Below, one piece after another: positions 38,846 to 47,407 of a stretch of 61,521 bases of DNA; positions within the stretch are counted from its first letter, which is position 1; each line of letters starts with the position of its first letter. Made by a program: the position numbers and the translations under genes. The stretch comes from Hydrogenophaga pseudoflava. GTDB taxonomy: Bacteria; Pseudomonadota; Gammaproteobacteria; Burkholderiales; Burkholderiaceae_C. The notes beneath the pieces are model-generated. The model was not told the DNA's origin. It made no database searches and saw only the letters and a list, made by a program, of their open reading frames with translations. Where the stretch lies: NCBI RefSeq assembly GCF_031020795.1, contig NZ_JAVHJP010000001.1:1103251-1164771 (forward strand). Direction: 5' to 3'.

Positions 38846-40918
38846 ATGTCTTCTCCCGGCCCCGGCCTCAACCTTGCCCAGCTCGACGCCGTGAACCACC
38901 TGGGTGGCCCCAGCCTGGTGCTGGCCGGCGCCGGCTCAGGCAAGACGCGGGTGATCACGCACAAGATCGGCCGGCTGATCCAGGCCGGGCTGGCGGCCGA
39001 CCGCATCGCGGCCATCACATTCACCAACAAGGCCGCCGCCGAAATGCGCGAGCGCGCGGCCCAGCTGGTCGGGCGCGACGCGCGCAAGGTGCTGATCTGC
39101 ACCTTCCACGCGCTGGGCGTGCGACTGCTGCGCGAGGACGGCCAGGTGCTGGGTCTCAAGCCCCAGTTCTCCATCCTCGACACCGACGACATCACCAGCC
39201 TGCTCAAGGACTGCGGCGGCACCACCGATGCCAATACCGCGCGTGCGTGGCAGTGGACCATCAGCAGCTGGAAGGGGGAAGGCCTGACCGCCGCCGAGGC
39301 GCTCAAGCGCGCCAAGGACGAGAACGAGCGCGTGACCGCGACCATCATGGCGCGCTACGAAGAGCGCCTGACGGCCTACCAGAGCGTGGACTTCGACGAC
39401 CTGATCCGCCTGCCGCTCAAGCTGCTGGGCGATCACGCCGAGGTGCGCGAGAAGTGGCAGAAGAAGCTGGGCCATGTGCTGGTGGACGAGTACCAGGACA
39501 CCAACGCCACGCAGTACGAGCTGCTCAAGCTGCTGGTGGGCGAGCGCGCGCGCTTCACCGCCGTGGGCGACGACGACCAGTCGATCTACGGCTGGCGCGG
39601 CGCCACGCTGGACAACCTCAAGAAGCTGCCGGTGGACTTTCCGCAGCTGCGCGTGATCAAGCTGGAGCAGAACTACCGCTCGACCAGCGCCATCCTGCGC
39701 GCGGCCAACAACGTCATCGGCCCCAACCCCAAGCTGTTCCCCAAGACGCTGTGGAGCGATCTGGGCGAAGGCGAACCGGTGCGCGTGGTGGACGCCGACA
39801 ACGAGGAGCACGAGGCCGAGCGCGCGGTGGCGCGCATCCAGAGCCTGCGTGCGAACTCGGCGCACAAGGAGTGGCGCGACTTCGCCATCCTCTACCGCGC
39901 CAACCACATGGCGCGTTCATTCGAGCAGGCGCTGCGGCGCGCGCAGATCCCCTACAAGGTCTCGGGCGGCCAGAGCTTTTTCGACAAGGCCGAAATCCGC
40001 GACCTCTGCGCCTGGCTGCGCCTGCTGGTCAACAACAACGACGACCCGGCCTTCCTGCGCTCGGCCACCACGCCCAAGCGCGGCATCGGCCATACCACGC
40101 TGGGCCAGCTGGGCGTGTTCGCCACGCAGTACAAGCTCAGCCTGTTCGAGGCCCTGTTCTCGCATTCGCTGCCCAGCGCGGTCAGCAGCCGCGCCATCAC
40201 CACGCTGCACGAGTTCGGCCGGGCGGTGAACGACCTCGAATACCGCGCCCGCCACACCGTGGGCCACGAAGCGGCGCGCACGTTCCTCACCGACTGGCTC
40301 AAGGACATCGGCTACGAGCAGCACCTCTACGACAGCGAAGAGAACGAGAAGATCGCCGCCGCGCGCTGGACCAATGTGATGGACTTCGTCGACTGGGTGG
40401 CCGGGCGTTGTGGCGGCAAGATGGAAGACGACGGAGCGGGCGCGCAGGTCGAAAGCGAGCGCAAGAGCCTGCTCGAAGTCGTGCAGACCATCGCACTGAT
40501 CTCCACCCTGTCCGAGCGCGAGCAGGACCAGAACGTGGTCACGCTCTCCACCCTGCACGCGTCCAAGGGTCTGGAGTGGCCGCACGTGGTGCTGGTCGGC
40601 GTCAACGAAGGCCTGCTGCCCTTCAAGACCGACGACGCCGACAGCGACCTCAGCGCCGAACTGCTGGCCCTGCGCGTGCAGGAAGAGCGTCGCCTGATGT
40701 ACGTGGGCATCACCCGCGCGCAGCGCACGCTGGCGGTGAGCTGGCTCAAGCGCCGCAAGAAAGGCCGCGAAAGCGTGCCGGGCACGCCCAGCCGCTTCAT
40801 CAAGGAAATGGCCCTGGACCAGGCCACGGTGAAGGAAGACCCGCGCGAGAAGCTGCGCGCGCTGCGGGCCGAGTTTGCGCAGCGCGCCGCGGCAGCCCCC
40901 AAGCCGGAGGCGAGATGA
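38846..40918 (+). CDS. rep: ATP-dependent DNA helicase, Rep/UvrD family
   Basis: 690 residues. Walker A is AGAGSGKT (27-34), motif Ia TFTNKAAAEMRERA, motif II VLVDEYQDTN, motif III DDDQSIYGWRGA, motif IV LEQNYRST, and motifs V/VI TLHASKGLEWPHVVLVG and EERRLMYVGITRAQ. This is the full set of superfamily 1A helicase motifs, and length and order match Rep rather than the longer UvrD or PcrA, although the split between Rep and UvrD cannot be settled without alignment. It unwinds DNA 3'-5' and removes proteins ahead of forks. Its stop overlaps the start of a small secreted protein gene (ATGA). Confidence 0.88.
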   Translation: MSSPGPGLNLAQLDAVNHLGGPSLVLAGAGSGKTRVITHKIGRLIQAGLAADRIAAITFTNKAAAEMRERAAQLVGRDARKVLICTFHALGVRLLREDGQVLGLKPQFSILDTDDITSLLKDCGGTTDANTARAWQWTISSWKGEGLTAAEALKRAKDENERVTATIMARYEERLTAYQSVDFDDLIRLPLKLLGDHAEVREKWQKKLGHVLVDEYQDTNATQYELLKLLVGERARFTAVGDDDQSIYGWRGATLDNLKKLPVDFPQLRVIKLEQNYRSTSAILRAANNVIGPNPKLFPKTLWSDLGEGEPVRVVDADNEEHEAERAVARIQSLRANSAHKEWRDFAILYRANHMARSFEQALRRAQIPYKVSGGQSFFDKAEIRDLCAWLRLLVNNNDDPAFLRSATTPKRGIGHTTLGQLGVFATQYKLSLFEALFSHSLPSAVSSRAITTLHEFGRAVNDLEYRARHTVGHEAARTFLTDWLKDIGYEQHLYDSEENEKIAAARWTNVMDFVDWVAGRCGGKMEDDGAGAQVESERKSLLEVVQTIALISTLSEREQDQNVVTLSTLHASKGLEWPHVVLVGVNEGLLPFKTDDADSDLSAELLALRVQEERRLMYVGITRAQRTLAVSWLKRRKKGRESVPGTPSRFIKEMALDQATVKEDPREKLRALRAEFAQRAAAAPKPEAR

Positions 40919-41403
40919 GGAGGCGACGCTCTTCCGCGGCCCTCGCCCTGGCGCTGATGGGACTGGCCCCTGCCGCCAGTGCCCAGTCCGGGCCGGCGCC
41001 GCGTGCGGACCATTGCCGATCCGCCACCGAGCTCCGGGCGCAGGACCTCCATGGGCTCTGGCAGCTGGTGCTGTGGACCGGCGGCGGCAGCGAACGGGCC
41101 CCGGCCTCCACCGGTGCCATGCTCTTTGGCCCGCATCCCGAATACCCGGACAGCGTGCGCGGGCGGCTGCGGCGCTCCGGCCCGGGGGCCGACCTCGAAG
41201 CCGAGGTGGCGGGCGATGTGGGCGACGACGGCGAGTTCAACCTCGACGAATCGGCCGATGGCGTGGCCATGGACGCCGTCTGGAACGGCCAGCCCTCGGA
41301 CTGCGGCCGGACCATCCGCGGCCTGCGCCGCCCTGCCGAAGGCCGACCGGACGCTGGTCCGGCGCTGCAGTTCCTGTTGCAGCGGGCGCCCGCGGGACAC
41401 TGA
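40915..41403 (+). CDS. Small secreted protein of unknown function
   Basis: 162 residues. An arginine-rich start and a hydrophobic core (about 8-22) ending in ASA-Q form a Sec signal peptide. The mature part has two cysteines (near residues 38 and 125) that could pair, and is rich in glycine, proline and acidic residues (GDVGDDGEFNLDESADG). I do not recognise the family. The start codon overlaps the helicase stop by four bases, so translation is coupled, although a secreted protein and a DNA helicase share no obvious function. Base composition matches the neighbours. Confidence 0.7.
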   Translation: MRRRRSSAALALALMGLAPAASAQSGPAPRADHCRSATELRAQDLHGLWQLVLWTGGGSERAPASTGAMLFGPHPEYPDSVRGRLRRSGPGADLEAEVAGDVGDDGEFNLDESADGVAMDAVWNGQPSDCGRTIRGLRRPAEGRPDAGPALQFLLQRAPAGH

Positions 41404-41415
41404 GTCGAAGGGCCC

Positions 41416-41814
41416 TCAGGGCTGGGCGTCGTCCAGCAGCTCCGCGCCCAGTTCGCGAATGCGCTGGTCCTCGTAGTAGCCGCCGTATTCGGTGTAGCGC
41501 AGGAATGGCCGCGCGCAGGCTCTGCAGACCCACACATCGCAGCGGTTGTAGGGGAAAAAGGCCGGGGCGATCGGCGCGTCGGGCGACCAGGTGTGCGTAC
41601 CGCGCGGATGGTGTTCCAGCAGCGTGGGCTCGTCGATCTGCCCATCGCGCATCGTGCCGACACACCGCAAGGTGGACAGGTCGAAGGTGGCCGGCACCGA
41701 GTCCCAGCCTGCGCCCACCAGCGGCGCACAGGCCGCACAGCGCCCGGGCTGTCTCGCCGCTGCCAACGCGCGCAGGTCGTCGGCCAGCAGGCGTGGCAAG
41801 GGCTCAGCGGTCAT
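41416..41814 (-). CDS. Hypothetical protein with two CxxC motifs
   Basis: 132 residues. The CAAC motif at residues 26-29 and the CRAC motif at about 97-100 are suited to bind a zinc ion, and the C-terminal part ends in YTEYGGYYEDQRIRELG. No signal peptide or membrane segment is seen. I do not recognise a named family. The first 11 bases overlap the end of the YkgJ-type gene upstream, so the two cysteine-rich proteins are probably translated together. Confidence 0.65.
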   Translation of the reverse strand: MTAEPLPRLLADDLRALAAARQPGRCAACAPLVGAGWDSVPATFDLSTLRCVGTMRDGQIDEPTLLEHHPRGTHTWSPDAPIAPAFFPYNRCDVWVCRACARPFLRYTEYGGYYEDQRIRELGAELLDDAQP

Positions 41815-42229
41815 GACCCGCAGACCCCGCTTGACGCTTCGCGCCGTAGGGGCAGTGGTGGGGACGCGGGCTCATCGCCTGCGGGTGTTTGCGGCAGATC
41901 TCGGGGCGCTGTTCATAGACCGTGCAGCGGCGCGTCTTCGCGTCGAGGAAGTGGCAATCGCCGCTGGCCCGCCTTGCAACGGTGAAGACCTCGCGCTTGA
42001 AATTGAAGTGCTCGATGAGCCCCGCCTTCTCCAGCCGGCGTGCGATCTGCTTCGGTGCCTCATGTTCGGCCTCGAAGGCGTCGACGATCCCCAGACGCAC
42101 CAGATCGGGCAATCGCACTTCCAGCGGCATCGTGCAGCAATTGGCCTGACAGCTGTCGCACATCCCGGCGCGGTAGCGCGTCCAGGTCTCGGTGCGGTCG
42201 ACATCGACGATGTGGATCGAGGATCTCAC
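41804..42229 (-). CDS. YkgJ family cysteine cluster protein
   Basis: 141 residues if the GTG at 42229 is used; an ATG at 42163 would give a shorter protein that starts just before the cysteine cluster. The sequence MCDSCQANCCTMPLEV and later DCHFLDAKTRRCTVYEQRPEICRKHP gives the spaced cysteines of the YkgJ/UPF0153 family, a probable zinc- or iron-binding domain of unknown function. Upstream of 42229 the frame runs through the tRNA-Phe region, so the ORF cannot extend further as a protein. The start is not supported by a ribosome binding site. Confidence 0.8.
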   Translation of the reverse strand: MRSSIHIVDVDRTETWTRYRAGMCDSCQANCCTMPLEVRLPDLVRLGIVDAFEAEHEAPKQIARRLEKAGLIEHFNFKREVFTVARRASGDCHFLDAKTRRCTVYEQRPEICRKHPQAMSPRPHHCPYGAKRQAGSAGHDR

Positions 42230-42250
42230 GGAGGGTCTGCCACAAAGCAG

Positions 42251-42274
42251 AACGCCCAGCGGGTGCTGGGCGTT
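42251..42274 (-). terminator. Terminator hairpin after tRNA-Phe
   Basis: AACGCCCAGC and GCTGGGCGTT form a perfect ten-base stem with a four-base loop, eight bases beyond the tRNA 3' end on the - strand. The following CTGCTTTG contains only a short T run, so termination may be moderate. It lies before the YkgJ-type gene. Confidence 0.65.
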
Positions 42275-42282
42275 CTGGAGTT

Positions 42283-42358
42283 TGGTGGCCTGGGGCGGAA
42301 TCGAACCACCGACACGCGGATTTTCAATCCGCTGCTCTACCAACTGAGCTACCGGGCC
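42283..42358 (-). tRNA. tRNA-Phe (GAA)
   Basis: The - strand sequence folds as a 76-base tRNA with encoded CCA (42285-42283). Anticodon GAA sits in the loop of the GCGGATTGAAAATCCGC arm, the D arm contains AGCTCAGTTGGTAGAGC, and the T arm contains GGTTCGATTCC. The acceptor stem pairs GGCCCGG with CCAGGCC and has one C-A mismatch at position 5-68. The gene is 41 bases downstream of the ntrX-like gene on the same strand. Confidence 0.95.
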
Positions 42359-42399
42359 AAGAGCTCTCGATTATAGCAGGACTTTGGGGCTGCACCCGC

Positions 42400-43092
42400 T
42401 CACAACGCGTTTCGCTTGCTTCGCGCCAGGTCCACCCCCAGTTGCTTGAGCTTTCGGTAGAGGTGGGTGCGCTCCAGCCCGGTCTTTTCGGCCACACGGG
42501 TCATGGAACCAGACTCTTTGGCCAGGTGGTACTCGAAATAGGCTTTCTCGAACTCGTCCCGCGCCTCGCGCAACGGTCCGTCGAGATTGAACGACTGCTG
42601 GGACTGCGGTCCGATGTCCAGCACCATCTCGGGCAGGGTGCCGCCGGTCATGGCCGCTTCCACCGTGAGGTCGGCGGGGGCGAGGGTCAACCCAGGCTTG
42701 TGCATCACCGGGGCCGCCGGCTTGTGCACGGACTTGTTCAGGCCGACGTCGACCGCCTTGAGCAGCTTCTGCAGCGTGATGGGTTTTTCAAGAAAGGCGG
42801 TGGCGCCGATGCGCGTGGCCTCGACCGCCGTGTCGATGGTGGCGTGGCCGCTCATCATGATCACCGGCATGGTCAGCAGGCCGGTGCTGGCCCACTCCTT
42901 GAGCAGCGTCACACCGTCGGTGTCGGGCATCCAGATGTCCAGCAGCACGAGATCGGGTCGGAGCTGGGAGCGGACACTGCGCGCCTGGGCGGCGTTCTCC
43001 GCCAGTTCGACGGTGTGTCCTTCGTCGTTGAGAATTTCGGACAGCAGGTCGCGGATGCCCAGCTCGTCGTCTACTACCAGAATAGTTGCCAT
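42400..43092 (-). CDS. NtrX-like response regulator lacking the AAA+ domain (receiver plus Fis-type HTH)
   Basis: 230 residues. The receiver (1-120) has the acidic pair D8/D9, phospho-accepting D52 in LLDIWMPDTDG and K103 in FLEKP. After a linker, residues about 180-225 form a Fis-type helix-turn-helix (MTRVAEKTGLERTHLYRKLKQLG) as at the end of NtrC-family regulators. The central sigma-54-activating ATPase of about 240 residues is entirely missing, so this protein cannot open sigma-54 promoters; it should act by binding DNA alone, like PrrA/RegA regulators. It follows the NtrY-type kinase gene after 30 bases and is its presumed partner. Confidence 0.88.
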   Translation of the reverse strand: MATILVVDDELGIRDLLSEILNDEGHTVELAENAAQARSVRSQLRPDLVLLDIWMPDTDGVTLLKEWASTGLLTMPVIMMSGHATIDTAVEATRIGATAFLEKPITLQKLLKAVDVGLNKSVHKPAAPVMHKPGLTLAPADLTVEAAMTGGTLPEMVLDIGPQSQQSFNLDGPLREARDEFEKAYFEYHLAKESGSMTRVAEKTGLERTHLYRKLKQLGVDLARSKRNAL

Positions 43093-43122
43093 GGTCCGGA
43101 ATGTGCCCCTCGGTATCTGTTG

Positions 43123-45375
43123 TCAATTCGCAACTGCGAATGATAACGACACTTGCGCCCCTGTCACTTTCTGCCCGGCCATGCGGTTGCCGATGTCCAC
43201 CCGGCCTCCGTGCTCTTCCATGATCTTCTTGACCACGGCCAGCCCCAGCCCGGTGCCTTTGGACTTGGTGGTCACGTAGGGCTCGAAGGCCCGCTTGAGG
43301 ATGTGTTCGGCAAAGCCCGGCCCCTGGTCGATCACCGCCAGCCGAACCCAGGGCCCGCTGTCGGACCGGCGGGTGCGCAGCAGCACAAAGGCATCCGTCT
43401 GACCGGCCATGGCGTCCTGCGCGTTCTGGACCAGGTTGTGCACGATCTGGCGCACCTGCTGCGGGTCCGCCATCACAGGTGGCAGCTGCTCGGCCAGCTC
43501 GGTGCGCACCGGAATCGCCGCATGGTCGTAGAGCACCAGGATGTCCTTGATCAGGGCATTGAGGTCGGTCGGCGCCAGGTGCGCGGCCGGCAGGCGGGCG
43601 TAGTCGCGGAACTCGTTGACCAGTCGCTTCATCGCGTCCACCTGGTCGACGATGGTGCGTACGGACTTGTTCAGGATGGTCTGCTCAGCAGGCTGCACCT
43701 TGCCTTCAAGCTTCATCGCCAGCCGCTCGGCCGAGAGCTGGATCGGTGTCAGCGGGTTCTTGATCTCGTGCGCCAGACGGCGTGCGACGTCGCCCCAGGC
43801 CTGCGCACGCTGGGCCGACACCATCTCGGAGACGTCGTCGAACACCAGCAGTCGTTCGTTGTTGGGCAGCAGGGCGCCACGGGCGATCAGGGTGATGCTG
43901 CCCTCGACGGGCAGGCGGTCGTGCTCCCCCAGCTCAAACGACTGCTGCCAGTGGCCGCCCCCGTGGGGCGTGTCGTCCGACAGAAATCGCTCGAACTGCT
44001 GCATCACGCCCTGACCGAAGGCCTCCAGCCCGGGCACCTCGGCCAGCGGATGCCCCAGATGAAGAGCCAGCGGCGTGCGCAGGATGCGCGAGGCGCCGGG
44101 GTTGACACTGCGCAGCCGCCCCTGCTCGTCCAGCACCGCCACGCCCGCGGTAAGGTTGTCCAGGATCGTCTGCAGGTTGTCGCGCGCGGCGTCCACCTGC
44201 TGCATGCTGCGCTGCACCGTCTCGCGCGCATCGGCCAGCTCCTGGGTCATGCGGGCGAAGGTGCGCGTGAGTCCGGCCAGCTCATCGCGCGAAGCCATGG
44301 CCGCCTTGGGCGAGAGGTCGCCCTGCGCCACCTCGCGCATGCCCTCGGCCAGCACGAGCAGCGGCCGCACCATCTGGTTGCCCAGCACCACAGCCAGCAG
44401 CACGGCGCCGAACACCGACAGGAACAGCGCCAGGGTCAGGGTACCGATGTACATGCGCCGCAGGCCTTCGCGGCCCAGCGCACGCTCCTGGTATTCGCGG
44501 TTGGCCACCTGCACGGCCAGGGCGTCCGTGACCAGGGCCTCCGACAGCGGCACCACCACCTGCAGGTAGCGCGGCTCGTCGTCCAGGTCGAAACCCGGTG
44601 CGCTGACCAGGGCCAGCACCTTGATGCGGGCCTGGCCGAGCGCCAGCCCTTCGATGTCGCCTTCTCCGGCGTCCCGCTCCTCCAGCCCCTCCACCTGGGC
44701 CACCACCCGCTTGGCACGCACCGTGCGCAGCACGGCCAGCGGCGGCCGGTTGGGCGTGAAGTCGAAACGAGATGCCCCCGCCGTGGCCAGCGCCTGCCCG
44801 GACGCGCTCCAGAGCACCATGTCGCTGGCCCCCAGCCGGGTGCGCAGTCGCTCCATGGCCAGCAGGGCCGACGACCGGGGCTGGCGGGCCAGTTCTTCGG
44901 CCACCATGCGGGTTTTCTCGCCGAGGTCGGCGCTCATGGTGTCCAGTGTGGTGCGGCCCAGGTTCAGGCCGGCGGCCAGGGCCGATTCCACGCGCACGTC
45001 GAACCAGCTTTCGATGGAGCGCGACACGAACTGGTAGGACACGGTGTAGATGAGCACCCCCGGCAGCACCCCCACCAGTCCGATGATGGCGGCCAGCTTG
45101 AGCAGCAGCCGGCTGCCGAAGCGCCCGAGCCGGAACCGCATGTAGAGGCGTACGGCCAGCCACACGATGATCAGCGCCAGCAGAACCGCCACCGCCACGT
45201 TCACCATGGCCAGCCAGCCGAAGTTCTGTTCGTAGAAGGCGCGGTTGCGGGTGGCCAGCGTGAGCAGGAACATCAGCACCAGGCCCAGCCCGGCCATGAA
45301 CACCAGCGCGACCAGCAGCGCCCAGCGACGCCGCCGCGAGGCCTTGGGGTCGAGCTTGGGGTCGTCCCGGTTCAC
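43123..45375 (-). CDS. ntrY: NtrY-like membrane sensor histidine kinase
   Basis: 750 residues from the GTG at 45375. Three N-terminal transmembrane helices lie near 18-42, 55-78 and 90-113, followed by a periplasmic region, a fourth helix, a HAMP domain, a PAS domain, HisKA with H536 in RRLAHEIKNPLTPIQL, and HATPase motifs DQGPGF and KGTGLGL. This is the NtrY architecture; in other bacteria NtrYX responds to nitrogen, redox or envelope signals. The start is the GTG because it lies 20 bases after the DUF4390 stop, while the upstream ATG in the frame (45555) is inside that gene. The kinase gene is in the usual betaproteobacterial position after rsmB and DUF4390. Confidence 0.9.
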   Translation of the reverse strand: MNRDDPKLDPKASRRRRWALLVALVFMAGLGLVLMFLLTLATRNRAFYEQNFGWLAMVNVAVAVLLALIIVWLAVRLYMRFRLGRFGSRLLLKLAAIIGLVGVLPGVLIYTVSYQFVSRSIESWFDVRVESALAAGLNLGRTTLDTMSADLGEKTRMVAEELARQPRSSALLAMERLRTRLGASDMVLWSASGQALATAGASRFDFTPNRPPLAVLRTVRAKRVVAQVEGLEERDAGEGDIEGLALGQARIKVLALVSAPGFDLDDEPRYLQVVVPLSEALVTDALAVQVANREYQERALGREGLRRMYIGTLTLALFLSVFGAVLLAVVLGNQMVRPLLVLAEGMREVAQGDLSPKAAMASRDELAGLTRTFARMTQELADARETVQRSMQQVDAARDNLQTILDNLTAGVAVLDEQGRLRSVNPGASRILRTPLALHLGHPLAEVPGLEAFGQGVMQQFERFLSDDTPHGGGHWQQSFELGEHDRLPVEGSITLIARGALLPNNERLLVFDDVSEMVSAQRAQAWGDVARRLAHEIKNPLTPIQLSAERLAMKLEGKVQPAEQTILNKSVRTIVDQVDAMKRLVNEFRDYARLPAAHLAPTDLNALIKDILVLYDHAAIPVRTELAEQLPPVMADPQQVRQIVHNLVQNAQDAMAGQTDAFVLLRTRRSDSGPWVRLAVIDQGPGFAEHILKRAFEPYVTTKSKGTGLGLAVVKKIMEEHGGRVDIGNRMAGQKVTGAQVSLSFAVAN

Positions 45376-45395
45376 TGGTGCGGTTTCACGGCGGG

Positions 45396-46046
45396 TCAGC
45401 GGGCTTCTGCCGCAGCAGTGGCAGGCGCGCCATCGGCCTCGTTGCGGGTCGGCAGGTCGAAGCTGCGCTGCACCTCGATCAGCCATTCGGGCTGGTTGGC
45501 CATGCCGATCTGGAACGGACGTGGCAACAGGGACAGGTCCAGCCTGAAGCGCCACTGCGCGCGGTAGTCGACCCCCTCCTCCAGGCGCCCGGGCTCCACG
45601 ATTGTCCAGCCCGCCACCCGGCTGACGGAGGCCAGGGCTTCGTCCAGGTCGTCGAAATTCTGGTGCAGCGCATATTGCAGCCCCGCGGCATTCGGGGCGC
45701 CATCGGCGGACACGCTGACACGCCAGCGGCGGGTCAGGGGCTGGTAGGCCAGGCGGACGGTGCGGGTGGCCGAACCCATGCGCTTGTCGGTCCAGTACCA
45801 GCGTTCCCGGACCACGTCGGCCTGCCAGACGAAATAGAGCGGCACGCCCTTGAGCAGGGCGTCCTCCACCGCCGGCGAGGCCTCCAGGGTCAGCCGCACG
45901 GACAGCCGGGCACCGTCGGCGCTGCGCTGGACAGTGCTCTGCAGCACCTCCGGCTCACGGGCCATGGCCGGCGCCGCCAGCAGCAGGCACCCCAGCAGCA
46001 CGCCGGCCAGCACACAGGTCCACACCCGTCGCCACGGCCGGATCAT
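45396..46046 (-). CDS. DUF4390 family secreted protein
   Basis: 216 residues from the ATG at 46046. A hydrophobic N-terminal segment (about 10-27) ends in PAMA-R, a signal peptide for export. The mature part has the LYFVWQADVVRERWYWTD and FQIGMANQPEWLIEV patterns that mark DUF4390, a family found almost only between rsmB and ntrY in betaproteobacteria. Its conserved place next to a membrane sensor suggests that it may feed a periplasmic signal to the kinase, which is an inference. Gaps of 19 and 20 bases to its neighbours indicate one operon. Confidence 0.86.
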   Translation of the reverse strand: MIRPWRRVWTCVLAGVLLGCLLLAAPAMAREPEVLQSTVQRSADGARLSVRLTLEASPAVEDALLKGVPLYFVWQADVVRERWYWTDKRMGSATRTVRLAYQPLTRRWRVSVSADGAPNAAGLQYALHQNFDDLDEALASVSRVAGWTIVEPGRLEEGVDYRAQWRFRLDLSLLPRPFQIGMANQPEWLIEVQRSFDLPTRNEADGAPATAAAEAR

Positions 46047-46065
46047 CGGTCCGGCCGCCACGGGA

Positions 46066-47403
46066 TCAAGGCCGCGCCTTGTCCATGCGGGCGTAGAAAA
46101 ATCCGTCGTATCCACCCGGGTCATTGTCGTTGAACTCCCCATTGGCGACGACAGTTCCGGGACGCAAATGCCCCGGGGAAGGGAGCGCGAGGGCGTCGGT
46201 GTGGCGCTCAAGGAACGCATCGACCTGGTCCTGCCCTTCGGCGCGGAAGACCGAACAGGTGCAGTACACCAGCCGCCCGCCCGGTTTCAGCAGCGGCCAC
46301 AGGGTCTCCAGCAGACGCTGCTGAGTGGCCACCAGCTGGCCGACATCGCCCGGACGGCGCAGCCAGCGCACGTCCGGGTGGCGCCGCACGATGCCCGACG
46401 CGGTGCAGGGCGCATCCAGCAGGATGGCGTCGAAGGGACGGCCGTCCCACCAGCCCGCGGGCTCCCCGGCGTCGGCGGCCCGCACCTCGGCCTGCAGGCC
46501 CAGCCGCTGAAGGTTCTGGTGGATGCGCTCGCAGCGCCGCGTGTCCACGTCCAGCGCCAGCAGGTCCAGGTCGGCGCGCTCCAGCAGGTGGGCGGTCTTG
46601 CCACCGGGCGCGGCGCAGGCGTCCAGCACCCGGGCGCCAGCCCTCCATTCGCGACCGTCCAGCAGCAGACCGGCCGCCAGCTGGGCCGCACCGTCCTGCA
46701 CCGAACACAGCCCCTGCTCGAAGCCGGGCAGGCGCTCGACCGGTTGCGGCGACGCCAGCAGCAGTCCGTCGTCGCCGAGCGGCGCCGCCGCGATGCCCTG
46801 CTCGGCCAGCTGCGCCGCATACGCCTCACGCGCCACACGGCGGCGGTTCACCCGCAACACCATGGGGCCGGGCAGGTTGCTTGCCGCCAGGATGGCCTCC
46901 CAGTGACCGGGATGGTCACGCCGCACGCGCTCGACCCACCAGGCAGGGTGATTCCAGAGCGCGGCCGGGTCCTGGCGCGCCTGCGCCAGCAAGACCGTCG
47001 ATTCGCGCAGGTAGCGCCGCAGACAGGCATTGAGGAAGCCCGATTGCATGCGCGTGTCGCGCCCTCGCTTGGCGGCATCGACCGCCTGGTCGACCAGGGT
47101 ATGGGGCGGGTAGGACGCGCCCTGCCCGTCGCCGATCAGCAGGGCCAGCGCCGTGTGCAGCAGCGCCAGCACGGCGGGGGCCGGCGGGCGGCGGGCCAGC
47201 AGCCGCGCCACCGCGCGGGCGGTGCCCAGGTGCCGGAGCACCTGGAACGTCAGCGACTGCACACCGGGACGCAGCCCCGCCGGCACCTGCGGCAGGACCT
47301 CGGTCAGCGAACGCCCCTGTTCGACCGCCAGCACGCAGCGCGCCACTTCGTGCAACTGGTCGCTCAGGCGGGGCGCCTGGCGTGGAGCAATAGCGTCGTT
47401 CAA
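46066..47403 (-). CDS. rsmB: 16S rRNA (cytosine-967-C5)-methyltransferase RsmB
   Basis: 445 residues. The N-terminal part (1-150) is the NusB-like RNA-binding domain. The methyltransferase domain has the SAM motif DACAAPGGKT (261-270), the catalytic-release cysteine C333 in DAPCTASG and the nucleophile C383 in VYCTCS. This pair of cysteines defines RNA m5C methyltransferases. RsmB modifies C967 of 16S rRNA in the small subunit. It starts four bases after the M48 protease stop and is followed by the DUF4390 gene. Confidence 0.94.
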   Translation of the reverse strand: MNDAIAPRQAPRLSDQLHEVARCVLAVEQGRSLTEVLPQVPAGLRPGVQSLTFQVLRHLGTARAVARLLARRPPAPAVLALLHTALALLIGDGQGASYPPHTLVDQAVDAAKRGRDTRMQSGFLNACLRRYLRESTVLLAQARQDPAALWNHPAWWVERVRRDHPGHWEAILAASNLPGPMVLRVNRRRVAREAYAAQLAEQGIAAAPLGDDGLLLASPQPVERLPGFEQGLCSVQDGAAQLAAGLLLDGREWRAGARVLDACAAPGGKTAHLLERADLDLLALDVDTRRCERIHQNLQRLGLQAEVRAADAGEPAGWWDGRPFDAILLDAPCTASGIVRRHPDVRWLRRPGDVGQLVATQQRLLETLWPLLKPGGRLVYCTCSVFRAEGQDQVDAFLERHTDALALPSPGHLRPGTVVANGEFNDNDPGGYDGFFYARMDKARP

Positions 47404-47407
47404 GGGA

